From positions 62,001-126,000 of the forward strand of contig NZ_AUBC01000006.1 of assembly GCF_000429045.1 (NCBI RefSeq): a DNA stretch of 64,000 nucleotides, in the 5' to 3' direction. The notes beneath the pieces are model-generated. The model worked only from the letters and a program-made list of their open reading frames with translations, was not told where the DNA came from and did not search any database. A program made the translations under genes and the position numbers. The DNA comes from Salinarimonas rosea DSM 21201 (GTDB taxonomy: Bacteria > Pseudomonadota > Alphaproteobacteria > Rhizobiales > Beijerinckiaceae). Numbering within the stretch: the stretch's first letter is position 1; each line of letters starts with the position of its first letter. Shown here one piece after another: positions 8,418-19,367 of the stretch.

Positions 8418-10601
8418 ATGCCCGACACGAGGATCCGCACGCTCGGCGGCGCGCTCGCCGCCGCTCTACTCGCCTCGACCGCTTTACCCGCGGCGGCGCA
8501 GGGCTTCGACCGGGTCGCGTCCTTCCCGGTCCCGCAGAACCTGCCGGCGGACGCCGACCCGCTGACCGAGACCTCGTCCGAGATCGTCACCGCGACCGGC
8601 GACGGCATGACGCTCGTCTATTCCGACAGCCCGCTCGGCGCGGTCGGCCTCGTCGACATCACCGACCCCGCGGGCCCGCAGCCGCTGGGCACCGTCGCCA
8701 CCGACGGCGAGCCGACCTCGGTCGCCGCGCACGGGCAGACCGTGTTCGTCGCCGTGAACACCTCGGAGAGCTTCGTCGAGCCCTCCGGCCACCTCGCCGT
8801 CCTCGACGTCGCGAGCCGCACGCTGACGCGCTCGTGCGACCTCGGCGGCCAGCCCGATTCGACGGCCGTCGCGCCCGACGGCTCCTTCCTCGCCATCGCG
8901 ATCGAGAACGAGCGCGACGAGGACCTGAACGACGGCGTCGTCCCGCAGATGCCGGCCGGCTTCGTGGCGATCATCCCGCTCGTCGAGGGCGCGCCCGATT
9001 GCGACGCGATGATCGTGGCCGACGTCACCGGCCTCGCCGAGGTGGCGCCGGAGGATCCGGAGCCCGAGTTCGTCGACGTCAACGAGGCCGGCGAGATCGT
9101 CGTCTCGCTCCAGGAGAACAACCACGTCGTCGTGCTCGCCGCCGACGGCTCGGTCGTCGCGCACTTCTCCGCGGGTGCGGTCGACCTCGTGAACGTCGAC
9201 ACGCAGGAGGAGGGTGCGCTCACCTTCGACGGGACGCTCACCGCCGTTCCCCGCGAGCCCGATGCCGTGAAGTGGCTCGGCACCGACCGCATCGTCTCGG
9301 CCAACGAAGGCGACTACGAGGGCGGCTCGCGCGGCTTCACCATCTTCTCGAAGGCGGGCGACGTGCTGTTCGAGTCCGGCGCCGCGTTCGAGCACGAGGT
9401 GGCGCTCGCCGGCCACTATCCGGAAGAGCGCTCCGGCAACAAGGGCGTCGAGCCCGAGGGCATGGAGGTCGCGACCTTCGGGGACGAGACCTACATCTTC
9501 CTCCTCTCCGAGCGCGGCTCGATCGTCGGCGTCTACCGCGATACCGGCGCCGAGCCCGAGCTCGTGCAGCTGCTCCCGTCGGGCATCGCCCCCGAGGGCG
9601 CGGTCGCGATCCCCGAGCGCGGCCTTCTCGCGGTGGCCAACGAGGCCGATCTCGGCGAGGACGGCGGGCCCCGCTCGCACGTGATGGTGTTCGAGATGGG
9701 CGAGGGCGCGCCGTCCTACCCGACGATCCGCTCGACCCTCGACGACGCGGGCCGCCCGATCGGCTTCTCGGCGCTCTCGGGCCTCGCCGCCGATCCCGAG
9801 GTCGCCGGCCGGCTCTACGCGGTCAACGACAGCTTCTTCGGCATGCAGCCCTCGATCTTCGTGATCGACGCGACGCAGGCCCCCGCGCGGATCACGGACG
9901 CGATCCGCGTCACCCGCGAGGGCCGGCCCGCCCAGAAGCTCGACCTCGAGGGCATCGTCGCCGACGGCGAGGGCGGCTTCTGGCTCGCCTCCGAGGGCCG
10001 CACCGACCGGCTGATCCCGCACGCGCTCTACCACGTCGACGGCGAGGGCGAGATCCAGGACGAGGTGGCCTTCCCGGCCGAGCTGCTGGCGGTCGAGCGC
10101 CGCTTCGGCGCCGAGGGCGTCACCAAGGTCGGCGACACGCTGTGGATCGCGATCCAGCGCGAGTGGTCCGACGACGAGAAGGGCTTCGTGAAGCTCGTCT
10201 CCTACGACATCGAGACCGAGGAATGGGGCGCGGTGCGCTACCCGCTCGAGACGCCGGGCGAGGGCGCCTGGATGGGGCTCTCCGAGATCACGGCGCACGG
10301 CGACCACGTCTACATCGTCGAGCGCGACAACCAGGTCGGCCCCAACGCCATGGTCAAGCGCCTCTACCGCGTGCCGCTCGCGCAGATGCAGCCCGCTCCG
10401 CTCGGCGGCGACCTGCCGGTGGTCGAGAAGGAGCTGGTGCGCGACTTCGTCCCCGACCTCGCGCGGTGGAACGGCTACGTCGTCGACAAGATCGAGGGCT
10501 TCGCCATCGACGCCGCCGGAACGGGCTGGGCCGTCACCGACAACGACGGCGTGGACGACTCGTCGGGCGAGACCTTCTTCTGGTCCATCGGCCGGATGTG
10601 A
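8418..10601 (+). CDS. Secreted esterase-like-activity-of-phytase / beta-propeller protein
   Basis: 727 residues with a signal peptide (ALAAALLASTALPAAAQG). The N-terminal part repeats propeller-like strands: GLVDITDPAGPQPLGT, GHLAVLDVASRTL, FLAIAIENERDED, then SANEGDYEGGSRGF near residue 294. The C-terminal half contains the esterase-like phytase signature pattern: KLDLEGIVADGEGGFWLASEGRTDRL, WIAIQREWSDDEKG and VDKIEGFAIDAAGTGWAVTDNDGVDD. Acidic loops suggest Ca2+ binding. Such proteins are periplasmic or extracellular and thought to hydrolyse phosphate esters; substrate unknown. It stands alone, divergent from the RidA/creatininase pair, and ends in a strong terminator. Confidence 0.78.
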   Translation: MPDTRIRTLGGALAAALLASTALPAAAQGFDRVASFPVPQNLPADADPLTETSSEIVTATGDGMTLVYSDSPLGAVGLVDITDPAGPQPLGTVATDGEPTSVAAHGQTVFVAVNTSESFVEPSGHLAVLDVASRTLTRSCDLGGQPDSTAVAPDGSFLAIAIENERDEDLNDGVVPQMPAGFVAIIPLVEGAPDCDAMIVADVTGLAEVAPEDPEPEFVDVNEAGEIVVSLQENNHVVVLAADGSVVAHFSAGAVDLVNVDTQEEGALTFDGTLTAVPREPDAVKWLGTDRIVSANEGDYEGGSRGFTIFSKAGDVLFESGAAFEHEVALAGHYPEERSGNKGVEPEGMEVATFGDETYIFLLSERGSIVGVYRDTGAEPELVQLLPSGIAPEGAVAIPERGLLAVANEADLGEDGGPRSHVMVFEMGEGAPSYPTIRSTLDDAGRPIGFSALSGLAADPEVAGRLYAVNDSFFGMQPSIFVIDATQAPARITDAIRVTREGRPAQKLDLEGIVADGEGGFWLASEGRTDRLIPHALYHVDGEGEIQDEVAFPAELLAVERRFGAEGVTKVGDTLWIAIQREWSDDEKGFVKLVSYDIETEEWGAVRYPLETPGEGAWMGLSEITAHGDHVYIVERDNQVGPNAMVKRLYRVPLAQMQPAPLGGDLPVVEKELVRDFVPDLARWNGYVVDKIEGFAIDAAGTGWAVTDNDGVDDSSGETFFWSIGRM

Positions 10602-10627
10602 TCGGCCCGCCGTCGGACGCGCAGGGA

Positions 10628-10650
10628 GGGCCCGCTTCGGCGGGCCCTTC
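10628..10650 (+). terminator. Rho-independent terminator of the phytase-like gene
   Basis: Perfect 8-bp stem GGGCCCGC/GCGGGCCC closed by a TTCG tetraloop (10636-10639) and followed by TTCGTCTTT. It lies 27 bp after the stop codon of the phytase-like gene and separates it from the AlbA_2 gene. Confidence 0.8.
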
Positions 10651-10686
10651 GTCTTTGAGGACGGGTTGCGTTCGCTGCCGAGAGCG

Positions 10687-10751
10687 GAGTTTGATCCGAG
10701 TTTGATGTTACCCTACACTGTGAAGGGTAACATCAAACTCGGATCAAACTC
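10687..10751. promoter_or_regulatory. 65-bp near-perfect palindrome, candidate autoregulatory operator
   Basis: Two 28-bp arms (10687-10714 and 10724-10751) are exact reverse complements. The 9-bp centre is itself CAC-T-GTG flanked by one A/A mismatch, so 64 of 65 positions including the central base are consistent with dyad symmetry apart from that pair. Each arm contains GAGTTTGAT twice as an 11-bp tandem, giving four copies in all, two per strand. A sub-palindrome TTACCCT-N9-AGGGTAA forms the core. It ends 12 bp before the AlbA_2 gene start codon, and a transcription terminator lies separately upstream, so an operator role is more likely than termination. Confidence 0.85.
10691..10719 (+). 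promoter_or_regulatory. Candidate promoter of the AlbA_2-HATPase gene inside the palindrome
   Basis: A -35-like TTGATC (10691-10696), an exact 17-bp spacer and a -10-like TACACT (10714-10719) lie within the 65-bp palindrome, with the -10 at its centre. Transcription would start near 10726, giving a leader of about 37 nt. The mirror copy on the other strand has the poorer -10 TTCACA. Any protein bound to the palindrome would block this promoter. Confidence 0.5.
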
Positions 10752-10762
10752 GGACGGGATTC

Positions 10763-12520
10763 ATGAGCGCGCGCAGCGAAGCAGTGACCGCTTTGCGCAG
10801 GATCGCCAAGGGTGCCAAAGCCGGCGACCTCGAAAGCCAGACGTTGGACTTCAAGGAGGACAAGGCTGGCAGGAGTGAGATCGACAGGGTGGTCGCGGAG
10901 GCGGCGATCTGCTTTGCTAATTCCGCAGGCGGCGTGGTGGTGATCGGGGTTTCGGACAAGGCACGCGGCCTGGACGCGCTGACCGGAACGGCTGTCGATC
11001 CGGACCACCTCCGGCAGCGTGTCTTCGAGCTGACGAGCCCTCCGCTGTCGGTGACGGTCGAGAGGTTCGAGGACAGACCCGACATCCTCCTTGCGATCGT
11101 TCCGCAAAGCCCAGAGATCCATGCCGACACGAAGGGACGCGCAACGCAGAGGATCAACAAGGATTGTCTTCCCGTCATGCCCGTGGACTACCAGAGGCTC
11201 AGGGAAGAGAAGCAAGGAGTCGACTGGTCGGCAGGGTCGTTGGAGATCGGCCTTCATCATCTCGACCCCGAGGCACTTGCAACCGCGCGGAGACTCCTCG
11301 CTCGCTTCTCCGACGAGCGCCGGCTGCTGGCGACGCGGAGCGACGCCGATCTGCTGCGTGCCGTCGGAGCATTGGACCCCCAGGGACGGGTTACCCGGGC
11401 AGGTGCGCTGATGTTCGCTCCACCCACCTTCGAATCCGATGAGCTCGTCTATCAGTACCGTGCCACACCCGGGGGCGAGCCCCGGACCGTTCAGCGCTTA
11501 CGAGCTCCTCTCGTCATCGCCTTCCAGCGCGTCATGGACCTCGTCGAGGCGCGACAGACATTGACGCCCATCACGCTGCCGAACGGCCAGCAGTTCTCCC
11601 TAGCGGACTTTCCGACCTTGGCCGTGAGAGAGGTCATCTCGAACGCGATATGCCATCGCGACTATACGAGGCGGGGTGCCACGCTCATCGAGCATTCACC
11701 CGAGGTCTTCAGCATCGCCTCTCCGGGGCCTTTGGTGGCCGGCGTCACCGTCGACAACATCCTGACCACGGCGTCACGGCCGCGCAACGCTGCACTGACG
11801 CGGATGGCGCGAACGCTGGGGCTCGCTGAGGAGCTGGGGCGTGGGGTCGACAGAATTTACCGTGAGCTGATCAAGGCTGGCAGAGGCTTGCCGCGCATCG
11901 AGGCACAGGTCGACCAGGTACGATTCGTCTTCGTGGGCGGGGCGGTCAACACGCAGGTCGCGCGATTTTTCGCGACACTCCCTGATGACGAGAGAGACGA
12001 TACGGACATGACACTCGTCGTCCATCGACTATGCAGTGCAAAGACGGTCTCCGCCACCGATCTCACGCGACTGCTCCAGAAGCCGGAATACGAGGTACAG
12101 GCCGTGCTTCGGCGGTTGGCCACGGATGAGATCGGGCTCATCGAACCGACGCGAGCGACGGCCCGACGCGCTGCGCCCACATACCGGCTCAGGGCCGAGG
12201 CCTTGCGTCAGCTCGGCTCGGCAGTCGTGTACCAGCGGAGGACCACCGACGACATTGATCGGAAGATCATAGCGCACGTAGACGAGTATGGGCGGATAAC
12301 AAACAGTACCATCCAAAACATGCTGGATGTGCATGTTTTCAAGTCGCGCGACATCATTGCAGATCTCGTCGACCGGCAGATCCTCACACGAATATCGACT
12401 CAGACACGCGGTCCACGCGTCGAATGGGGCCCTGGCGAGAAGTTCCCTCAGCGCAAGCGCCGTGCCGCGTCGAAGAGGACGCCACCCGACCAAGGCACTC
12501 TCTTCGATCGCGATGAGTAG
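10763..12520 (+). CDS. Schlafen AlbA_2 / HATPase_c_4 domain transcriptional regulator-like protein
   Basis: 585 residues. The N-terminal AlbA_2 (Schlafen-type) domain spans about 22-130, with ESQTLDFKEDK and AAICFANSAGGVVVIGVSDK. The middle carries the RecG-like/GHKL-type ATP-binding block VREVISNAICHRDYTRRGATL (about 290-310), then SPGPLVAGVTVDNIL and LGLAEELGRGVDRIYRELIKAGRGLP. The C-terminal about 170 residues contain two winged-helix-like segments (SATDLTRLLQKPEYEVQAVLRRLA and ITNSTIQNMLDVHVFKSRDIIADLV), so DNA binding is expected. Annotated homologues are called ATP-dependent DNA helicase or transcriptional regulator without proof. Base composition is visibly lower in GC and codon use broader (ATA, TTG, AGA) than neighbours, and it interrupts otherwise ordinary genes, suggesting transfer. 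No partner gene is adjacent. Confidence 0.82.
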   Translation: MSARSEAVTALRRIAKGAKAGDLESQTLDFKEDKAGRSEIDRVVAEAAICFANSAGGVVVIGVSDKARGLDALTGTAVDPDHLRQRVFELTSPPLSVTVERFEDRPDILLAIVPQSPEIHADTKGRATQRINKDCLPVMPVDYQRLREEKQGVDWSAGSLEIGLHHLDPEALATARRLLARFSDERRLLATRSDADLLRAVGALDPQGRVTRAGALMFAPPTFESDELVYQYRATPGGEPRTVQRLRAPLVIAFQRVMDLVEARQTLTPITLPNGQQFSLADFPTLAVREVISNAICHRDYTRRGATLIEHSPEVFSIASPGPLVAGVTVDNILTTASRPRNAALTRMARTLGLAEELGRGVDRIYRELIKAGRGLPRIEAQVDQVRFVFVGGAVNTQVARFFATLPDDERDDTDMTLVVHRLCSAKTVSATDLTRLLQKPEYEVQAVLRRLATDEIGLIEPTRATARRAAPTYRLRAEALRQLGSAVVYQRRTTDDIDRKIIAHVDEYGRITNSTIQNMLDVHVFKSRDIIADLVDRQILTRISTQTRGPRVEWGPGEKFPQRKRRAASKRTPPDQGTLFDRDE

Positions 12521-12689
12521 GGCGGCCGGCATCCGCCCGCTCACGTCTTCGTGCTATTGCGTGTCCGCAAGATAACCTCTGCCGCCAGGCATCCAATCTT
12601 GTCTTTTTTGCACAGCCGGTCTCCACTACCTTCCATCTCCCAAGCGCCCGCGAGGCGCGTCCCGACAGCCATCCGGAGACTTCGTACCC

Positions 12690-13271
12690 ATGCTGCGCAT
12701 CCCCTCCCTCGCCGGCGCCACGCTCGCCGCCGCCCTCCTCGCCGCCCCCGCCGCCCAGGCCGAGACCTACGTGCTCGACTCGAGCCACAGCCAGATCCTG
12801 TTCTCCTACGACCACCTCGGCTACTCGACGACCTGGGGCATGTTCTCGGGCTTCGAGGGCAGGATCGAGTTCGTGCAGGACGATCCGGCGGCCTCCTCGG
12901 TGGAGGTCTCCTTCCCCGTGCGCTCGATGTTCACCGGCTGGGAGGGCCGCTTCGAGCACTTCATGACGGAAGACTTCTTCGGCGCCGACGAGGACGAGAT
13001 GGTGAGCTTCGTCTCCACCGGCATCGAGGTCACCGGCGAGAGCACCGCACTCATCACCGGCGACCTGACGCTCAACGGCGTGACGAAGTCCGTCGTGCTG
13101 GACGCCACCCTCAACGCCGCCGGCATGCACCCGATGGAGAACAAGCCCTGGGCGGGCTTCGACGCCACGACGACGCTGGTCCGCAGCGACTACGCGCTCG
13201 GCATGTTCGCGCCCTTCGTCAGCGACGAGGTCGAGGTGCGGATCTCGATCGAGGCCATGCGGGCCGAGTGA
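12690..13271 (+). CDS. YceI family periplasmic protein
   Basis: 193 residues with a signal peptide (LAAALLAAPAAQA, cleavage before ETYVLDSS). The mature part is a YceI lipocalin-like barrel: YVLDSSHSQILFSYDHLGYSTTWGMFSGFEG at the start, SSVEVSFPVRSMFTGWEGRFEHFMTEDFF in the middle and ITGDLTLNGVTKSVVLDATLN before the end. YceI proteins bind long isoprenoids such as quinone precursors; the cellular role is unsettled. It is followed after 82 bp by a cytochrome b561-YceI fusion on the same strand, a partnership well known for this family. The 169 bp upstream hold no gene; they include a CTTTTTTG run near 12604 and presumably the promoter. Confidence 0.9.
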   Translation: MLRIPSLAGATLAAALLAAPAAQAETYVLDSSHSQILFSYDHLGYSTTWGMFSGFEGRIEFVQDDPAASSVEVSFPVRSMFTGWEGRFEHFMTEDFFGADEDEMVSFVSTGIEVTGESTALITGDLTLNGVTKSVVLDATLNAAGMHPMENKPWAGFDATTTLVRSDYALGMFAPFVSDEVEVRISIEAMRAE

Positions 13272-13276
13272 ACCAC

Positions 13277-13330
13277 GCGCGGATCGATCCGCGCAGGAGA
13301 GAGACGCCGGGCCGCCGCACGCGGCCCGGC
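13277..13330. repeat. Two tandem hairpins between yceI and the b561-YceI gene
   Basis: The first is a perfect 18-bp palindrome (13277-13294, GCGCGGATC/GATCCGCGC). The second has a perfect 9-bp stem GCCGGGCCG/CGGCCCGGC (13306-13314, 13322-13330) with a 7-nt loop. No U-tract follows, so an mRNA-stabilising or expression-setting role between two co-transcribed genes is more likely than full termination. Confidence 0.5.
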
Positions 13331-13353
13331 CACGTCGTTCGAGGGAGGTCCTC

Positions 13354-14634
13354 ATGCCGGCGCACAACACCACCACCGGCTACGGCGCGGTGTCGAAGGC
13401 CCTGCACTGGGCGATCGCCGCCCTCGTCCTGACGATGATCCCGCTCGGCCTCGTCGCGGTGGAGTGGCGCTACGACACGTCGGACGCGCTGGCGACGAAG
13501 GCGCTCCTGTTCTCGATCCACAAGACGCTCGGCGTCGCGGTCTTCTTCCTCGCGCTCGTGCGGATCGGCTGGATGCTCGGCCAGCCGCGCCCGGTGCCGC
13601 TCCGTCCCGAGCGGCGGCTCGAGACCGCGCTCGCGGAAGGCGTCCACTGGCTCCTCTACGTCTCCCTCGTCGCGGTGCCCCTCTCGGGCTGGGTCCAGCA
13701 CGCGGCGGCAGCCGGCTTCGCGCCGATCTGGTGGCCGTTCGCCCAGACGCTGCCCTTCGTGCCGCGATCCGCCGACGTCGCCGCCGCCGCGGGCGCGGTG
13801 CACGCGACCTTCACGAAGCTCCTGATGGCGGCGCTCGCGCTGCACGTCGCCGGCGCGCTGAAGCACCACCTCGTCGATCGCGACGGCACGCTCGCGCGCA
13901 TGCTGCCCGGGCGCCTCGCGAGCGCCGCGACGGCGCCGGTCCCCGTGCAGCGCCGGGCCCTCGCCCCGGTGCTCGGGGCGCTCGTCGTCTACGGCCTCGT
14001 CGGCGGCGCCGTCGTGACGCTGGCGCAGGGCGGCGGGGACACGGATGCGCGCCCCGGCGTCGCGCTGCCCGCAACACCCGTCGCCGCGACCTCGTCGTCC
14101 TGGATCGTCGAGAGCGGAGAGCTCACCTTCACCGTGCGCCAGATGGGCTCCCCCGTCACCGGTCGCTTCGCCCGGTTCGACGCGGACATCGCGTTCGAGG
14201 AAACACCCGACGCGGACGGCCGCCACGGCTTCGTCACGGTCGCGATCCCGATCGCGTCCATGACCCTCGGCTCCGTCACCGAGCAGGCCCGCGGGCCCGA
14301 GTTCTTCGACGCCGAGTCGCATCCCGCCGCCCGCTTCGCCGCCGACATCGTCGCGGCCGAGAAGGGCGGTGGAGAGGGCGGCGAAGCGGGTGGCGAAGAG
14401 GGCGGCTACCGGGCGCAGGGCACGCTCGCGCTCGCCGGCGCCGAGGTGCCGGTCGCGCTGCCCTTCACGCTCGACATCGTCGACGGGGTGGCGACGGCCT
14501 CGGGCACCGTGACCGTCGATCGCCGCGACTTCGGCATGGGCGAGAGCTATCCGGACGAGGCCACGGTGGGCTTCTCGGTGGAGATCGGCGTCTCGCTCAC
14601 CGCGCGACGCGGCGGGGCGGGCGAGGGGGCCTAG
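13354..14634 (+). CDS. Cytochrome b561 fused to a YceI domain
   Basis: 426 residues. Residues about 5-190 are a four-helix di-haem cytochrome b561 domain: KALHWAIAALVLTMIPLG, FSIHKTLGVAVFFLALVRIGW, VHWLLYVSLVAVPLSGWVQH and LALHVAGALKHHLVDRDG supply the His ligands. A fifth helix (about 207-228) links to a periplasmic YceI domain (about 247-420) with SGELTFTVRQMGSPVTGRFARF and TASGTVTVDRRDFGMG. A Gly/Glu-rich insert (GGGEGGEAGGEEGG, near 348) interrupts the YceI barrel. The fusion ties electron transfer in the membrane to an isoprenoid-binding barrel; the stand-alone YceI just upstream is a second copy. Start ATG is preceded by GGGAGGT. Confidence 0.9.
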   Translation: MPAHNTTTGYGAVSKALHWAIAALVLTMIPLGLVAVEWRYDTSDALATKALLFSIHKTLGVAVFFLALVRIGWMLGQPRPVPLRPERRLETALAEGVHWLLYVSLVAVPLSGWVQHAAAAGFAPIWWPFAQTLPFVPRSADVAAAAGAVHATFTKLLMAALALHVAGALKHHLVDRDGTLARMLPGRLASAATAPVPVQRRALAPVLGALVVYGLVGGAVVTLAQGGGDTDARPGVALPATPVAATSSSWIVESGELTFTVRQMGSPVTGRFARFDADIAFEETPDADGRHGFVTVAIPIASMTLGSVTEQARGPEFFDAESHPAARFAADIVAAEKGGGEGGEAGGEEGGYRAQGTLALAGAEVPVALPFTLDIVDGVATASGTVTVDRRDFGMGESYPDEATVGFSVEIGVSLTARRGGAGEGA

Positions 14635-14793
14635 CTCCGGCATCCCGCGGGTGCCCGTCGCGCGGCGTCGGCACGCAGCGGGGCGAGACGCCCGCGTCGG
14701 CGGCGGAGGGACGCGCGCTGCCGCGCACGCCGAGAGAGCGCTCCCGAGGGCCCGTGCCCCCGGGGCCCGCTCCGCGACCCCGGTGACGGGACT

Positions 14794-15858
14794 TCAGGCC
14801 TTGAGGTTGAACACCCGGTGGGGCACGAACTCGCCGCGCTCGATCGTGCCCGTCGAGACCAGGATGCCGCCGAACGTCGCGTAGGCCTGGCCCTCGACCG
14901 GCGCGTCGCGGCCGCGCAGGATCACGGACTGGCCGCGCATCAGGCGCGCGGCGGCGTCGCGGGAGACGGGGACCGATTCGAGCTCGCCGAGCGCCGTCTG
15001 CACCGGCAGGACGAGGTCCGCGAGCGCCGGGCTCTCGCCGGCCTCCACGGCGGCGCGGAAGGCCTCGAGATCCTCGGCCCCGACCGTGTCCTCCTCGGTG
15101 AAGGGGCCGACACGGGTGCGGCGCAAAGAGGAGACGTGGCCGAGGCAGCCGAGGCGGCGGCCGAAGTCGCGGGCGAGCGCCCGCACGTAGGTGCCCCGCC
15201 CGCATTCCGCCTCGAACACGGAGGTGTCGCCGTGGTGCGCCACCAGCGAGATGCGGTCGATCTCGACCGGTCGCGCCACGAGCTCGACCGTCTCGCCGTC
15301 GCGGGCGAGGTCGTAGGCGCGCTCGCCGGCGATCTTGATCGCCGAGAAGCGCGGCGGCACCTGCATGATCTGGCCGACGAAATCGGGCAGGATCGCCTCG
15401 ATCTCCGCGGGCGACGGGCGCGCATCGGAGCGCTCGACGGCCCGGCCCTCGGCATCGTCCGTGTCGGTCTCGACGCCCCAGCTGACGGTGAACAGGTAGG
15501 CCTTGCGGCCGTCCATCACGAACGGAACCGTCTTCGTCGCCTCCCCGAGCGCGATCGGCAGAATGCCCGAGGCGAGCGGGTCGAGCGTGCCGGCGTGCCC
15601 CGCCTTCTTGGCGTTGAAGGCGCGCTTGACCATGGCCACCGCCTGGGTGGAGGTGACGCCGATCGCCTTGTCGAGCACGAGCCAGCCGTTGACGTCCCGC
15701 CGCTTCGGGCGGTCCGGGCGCGGGCCGCGGCGGCCGCGGGGGCCTGTCCCCTGCCCATCGGCCTGGCGCTGGGCGCCGTCGGTCGTGCGGGCGTTCGTGG
15801 TCTCGTCGCTCATCTGGGTGTCCATGATCGATGCGTCGCGTCTCGGGCCGGAGGTCAT
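14794..15858 (-). CDS. truB: tRNA pseudouridine(55) synthase
   Basis: 354 residues from the ATG at 15858, which overlaps the rbfA stop by 4 bp (ATGA). Later Met starts at 15825 and 15813 are possible, since residues 1-55 are a disordered Arg/Thr/Gly-rich stretch absent from most TruB proteins. The catalytic Asp is D93 in [19 protein letters not shown]. Further family blocks are [41 protein letters not shown] and [20 protein letters not shown]. TruB makes pseudouridine 55 in the T-loop of tRNAs. It is the last gene of the rimP-nusA-infB operon. The 159 bp to the convergent b561-YceI gene contain GC-rich dyads but no clear U-tract terminator. Confidence 0.96.
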   Translation of the reverse strand: MTSGPRRDASIMDTQMSDETTNARTTDGAQRQADGQGTGPRGRRGPRPDRPKRRDVNGWLVLDKAIGVTSTQAVAMVKRAFNAKKAGHAGTLDPLASGILPIALGEATKTVPFVMDGRKAYLFTVSWGVETDTDDAEGRAVERSDARPSPAEIEAILPDFVGQIMQVPPRFSAIKIAGERAYDLARDGETVELVARPVEIDRISLVAHHGDTSVFEAECGRGTYVRALARDFGRRLGCLGHVSSLRRTRVGPFTEEDTVGAEDLEAFRAAVEAGESPALADLVLPVQTALGELESVPVSRDAAARLMRGQSVILRGRDAPVEGQAYATFGGILVSTGTIERGEFVPHRVFNLKA

Positions 15859-16277
15859 GTCTCGTCGTCGGTGGGGTCGTCCGGCGCGTCGCCGTCGATG
15901 TCGCGGCGTACGCGCTCGGAGCGCAGCAGCGCATCGATGCGCGCTGCCTCGTCGAAGCTCTCGTCGCGCCGGAAGCGCAGGTCGGGGGCGAACTTCAGGT
16001 TCACCCGCCGCGCCACCTCGCCGCGCAGGACCTTCTTCGAACGGTCGAGCGCCTCGAGCACCGCCGCCTCGTCCTGGCCGCCGAGCGGCATGACGTAGGC
16101 GGTGGCGAGCTTGAGATCGGGCGACATGCGCACCTCGGGGACGGTGACGACATGGGTCGTCAGCACGGGATCCGTCAGGTCGCCGCGGGCGAGCACGTCC
16201 GACAGCGCGTGGCGGACGAGCTCCGCGACGCGCTGCTGGCGCTGGGTCGGTCCGGATGATTCGAAACGCTTCGCCAT
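15855..16277 (-). CDS. rbfA: 30S ribosome-binding factor RbfA
   Basis: 140 residues, usual length. The KH-type fold is shown by [22 protein letters not shown] at the N-terminus, [17 protein letters not shown] in the middle and [28 protein letters not shown] near the end; an acidic tail ([15 protein letters not shown]) follows. RbfA matures the 16S rRNA 5' end and helps cold adaptation. Its start is 189 bp downstream of the infB stop, an unusually wide gap for this operon that contains a strong hairpin. It is coupled to truB by a 4-bp overlap. Confidence 0.96.
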   Translation of the reverse strand: MAKRFESSGPTQRQQRVAELVRHALSDVLARGDLTDPVLTTHVVTVPEVRMSPDLKLATAYVMPLGGQDEAAVLEALDRSKKVLRGEVARRVNLKFAPDLRFRRDESFDEAARIDALLRSERVRRDIDGDAPDDPTDDET

Positions 16278-16374
16278 GGCGGGCGCCTCCTCCGCGGGCC
16301 GCGCGGGCCCATGCGACGCGGGTGCGCTGCGCCCGACGGCCGGGCGCGGCTCACGCGCGAGGGGAAAGAACCAT

Positions 16375-16413
16375 CCAGCGCGCCGCGGGGGCTCGGACGC
16401 CGCGGAGCGCTGG
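16375..16413 (-). other. Strong hairpin in the infB-rbfA intercistronic gap
   Basis: 14-bp stem with one mismatch (CCAGCGC-x-CCGCGG paired with CCGCGG-x-GCGCTGG) and an 11-nt loop. In the transcribed minus-strand RNA it is followed by AUGGUUCUUUCCCC, only a weak U-tract. It could be a partial terminator or an RNase processing site that sets rbfA-truB expression apart from infB. The rest of the 189-bp gap (16278-16466) shows no gene. Confidence 0.5.
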
Positions 16414-16466
16414 AGAACGAGGATGCGAGCGCCCGTAACGGGGCGCCGCCGGGGCGTGCGCCGCGC

Positions 16467-19350
<2,884 letters not shown>

Positions 19351-19367
<17 letters not shown>

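Noticed and set aside
10687-10751. Reading the palindrome as a terminator or a dif/attachment site
   Set aside because: A proper terminator with a TTCG loop lies at 10628-10650, the palindrome has no U-tract, and no integrase or duplicated site is seen.
13876-13960. Frameshift or gene decay in the cytochrome b561-YceI gene
   Set aside because: Both domains are complete in one frame and the linker helix is intact.
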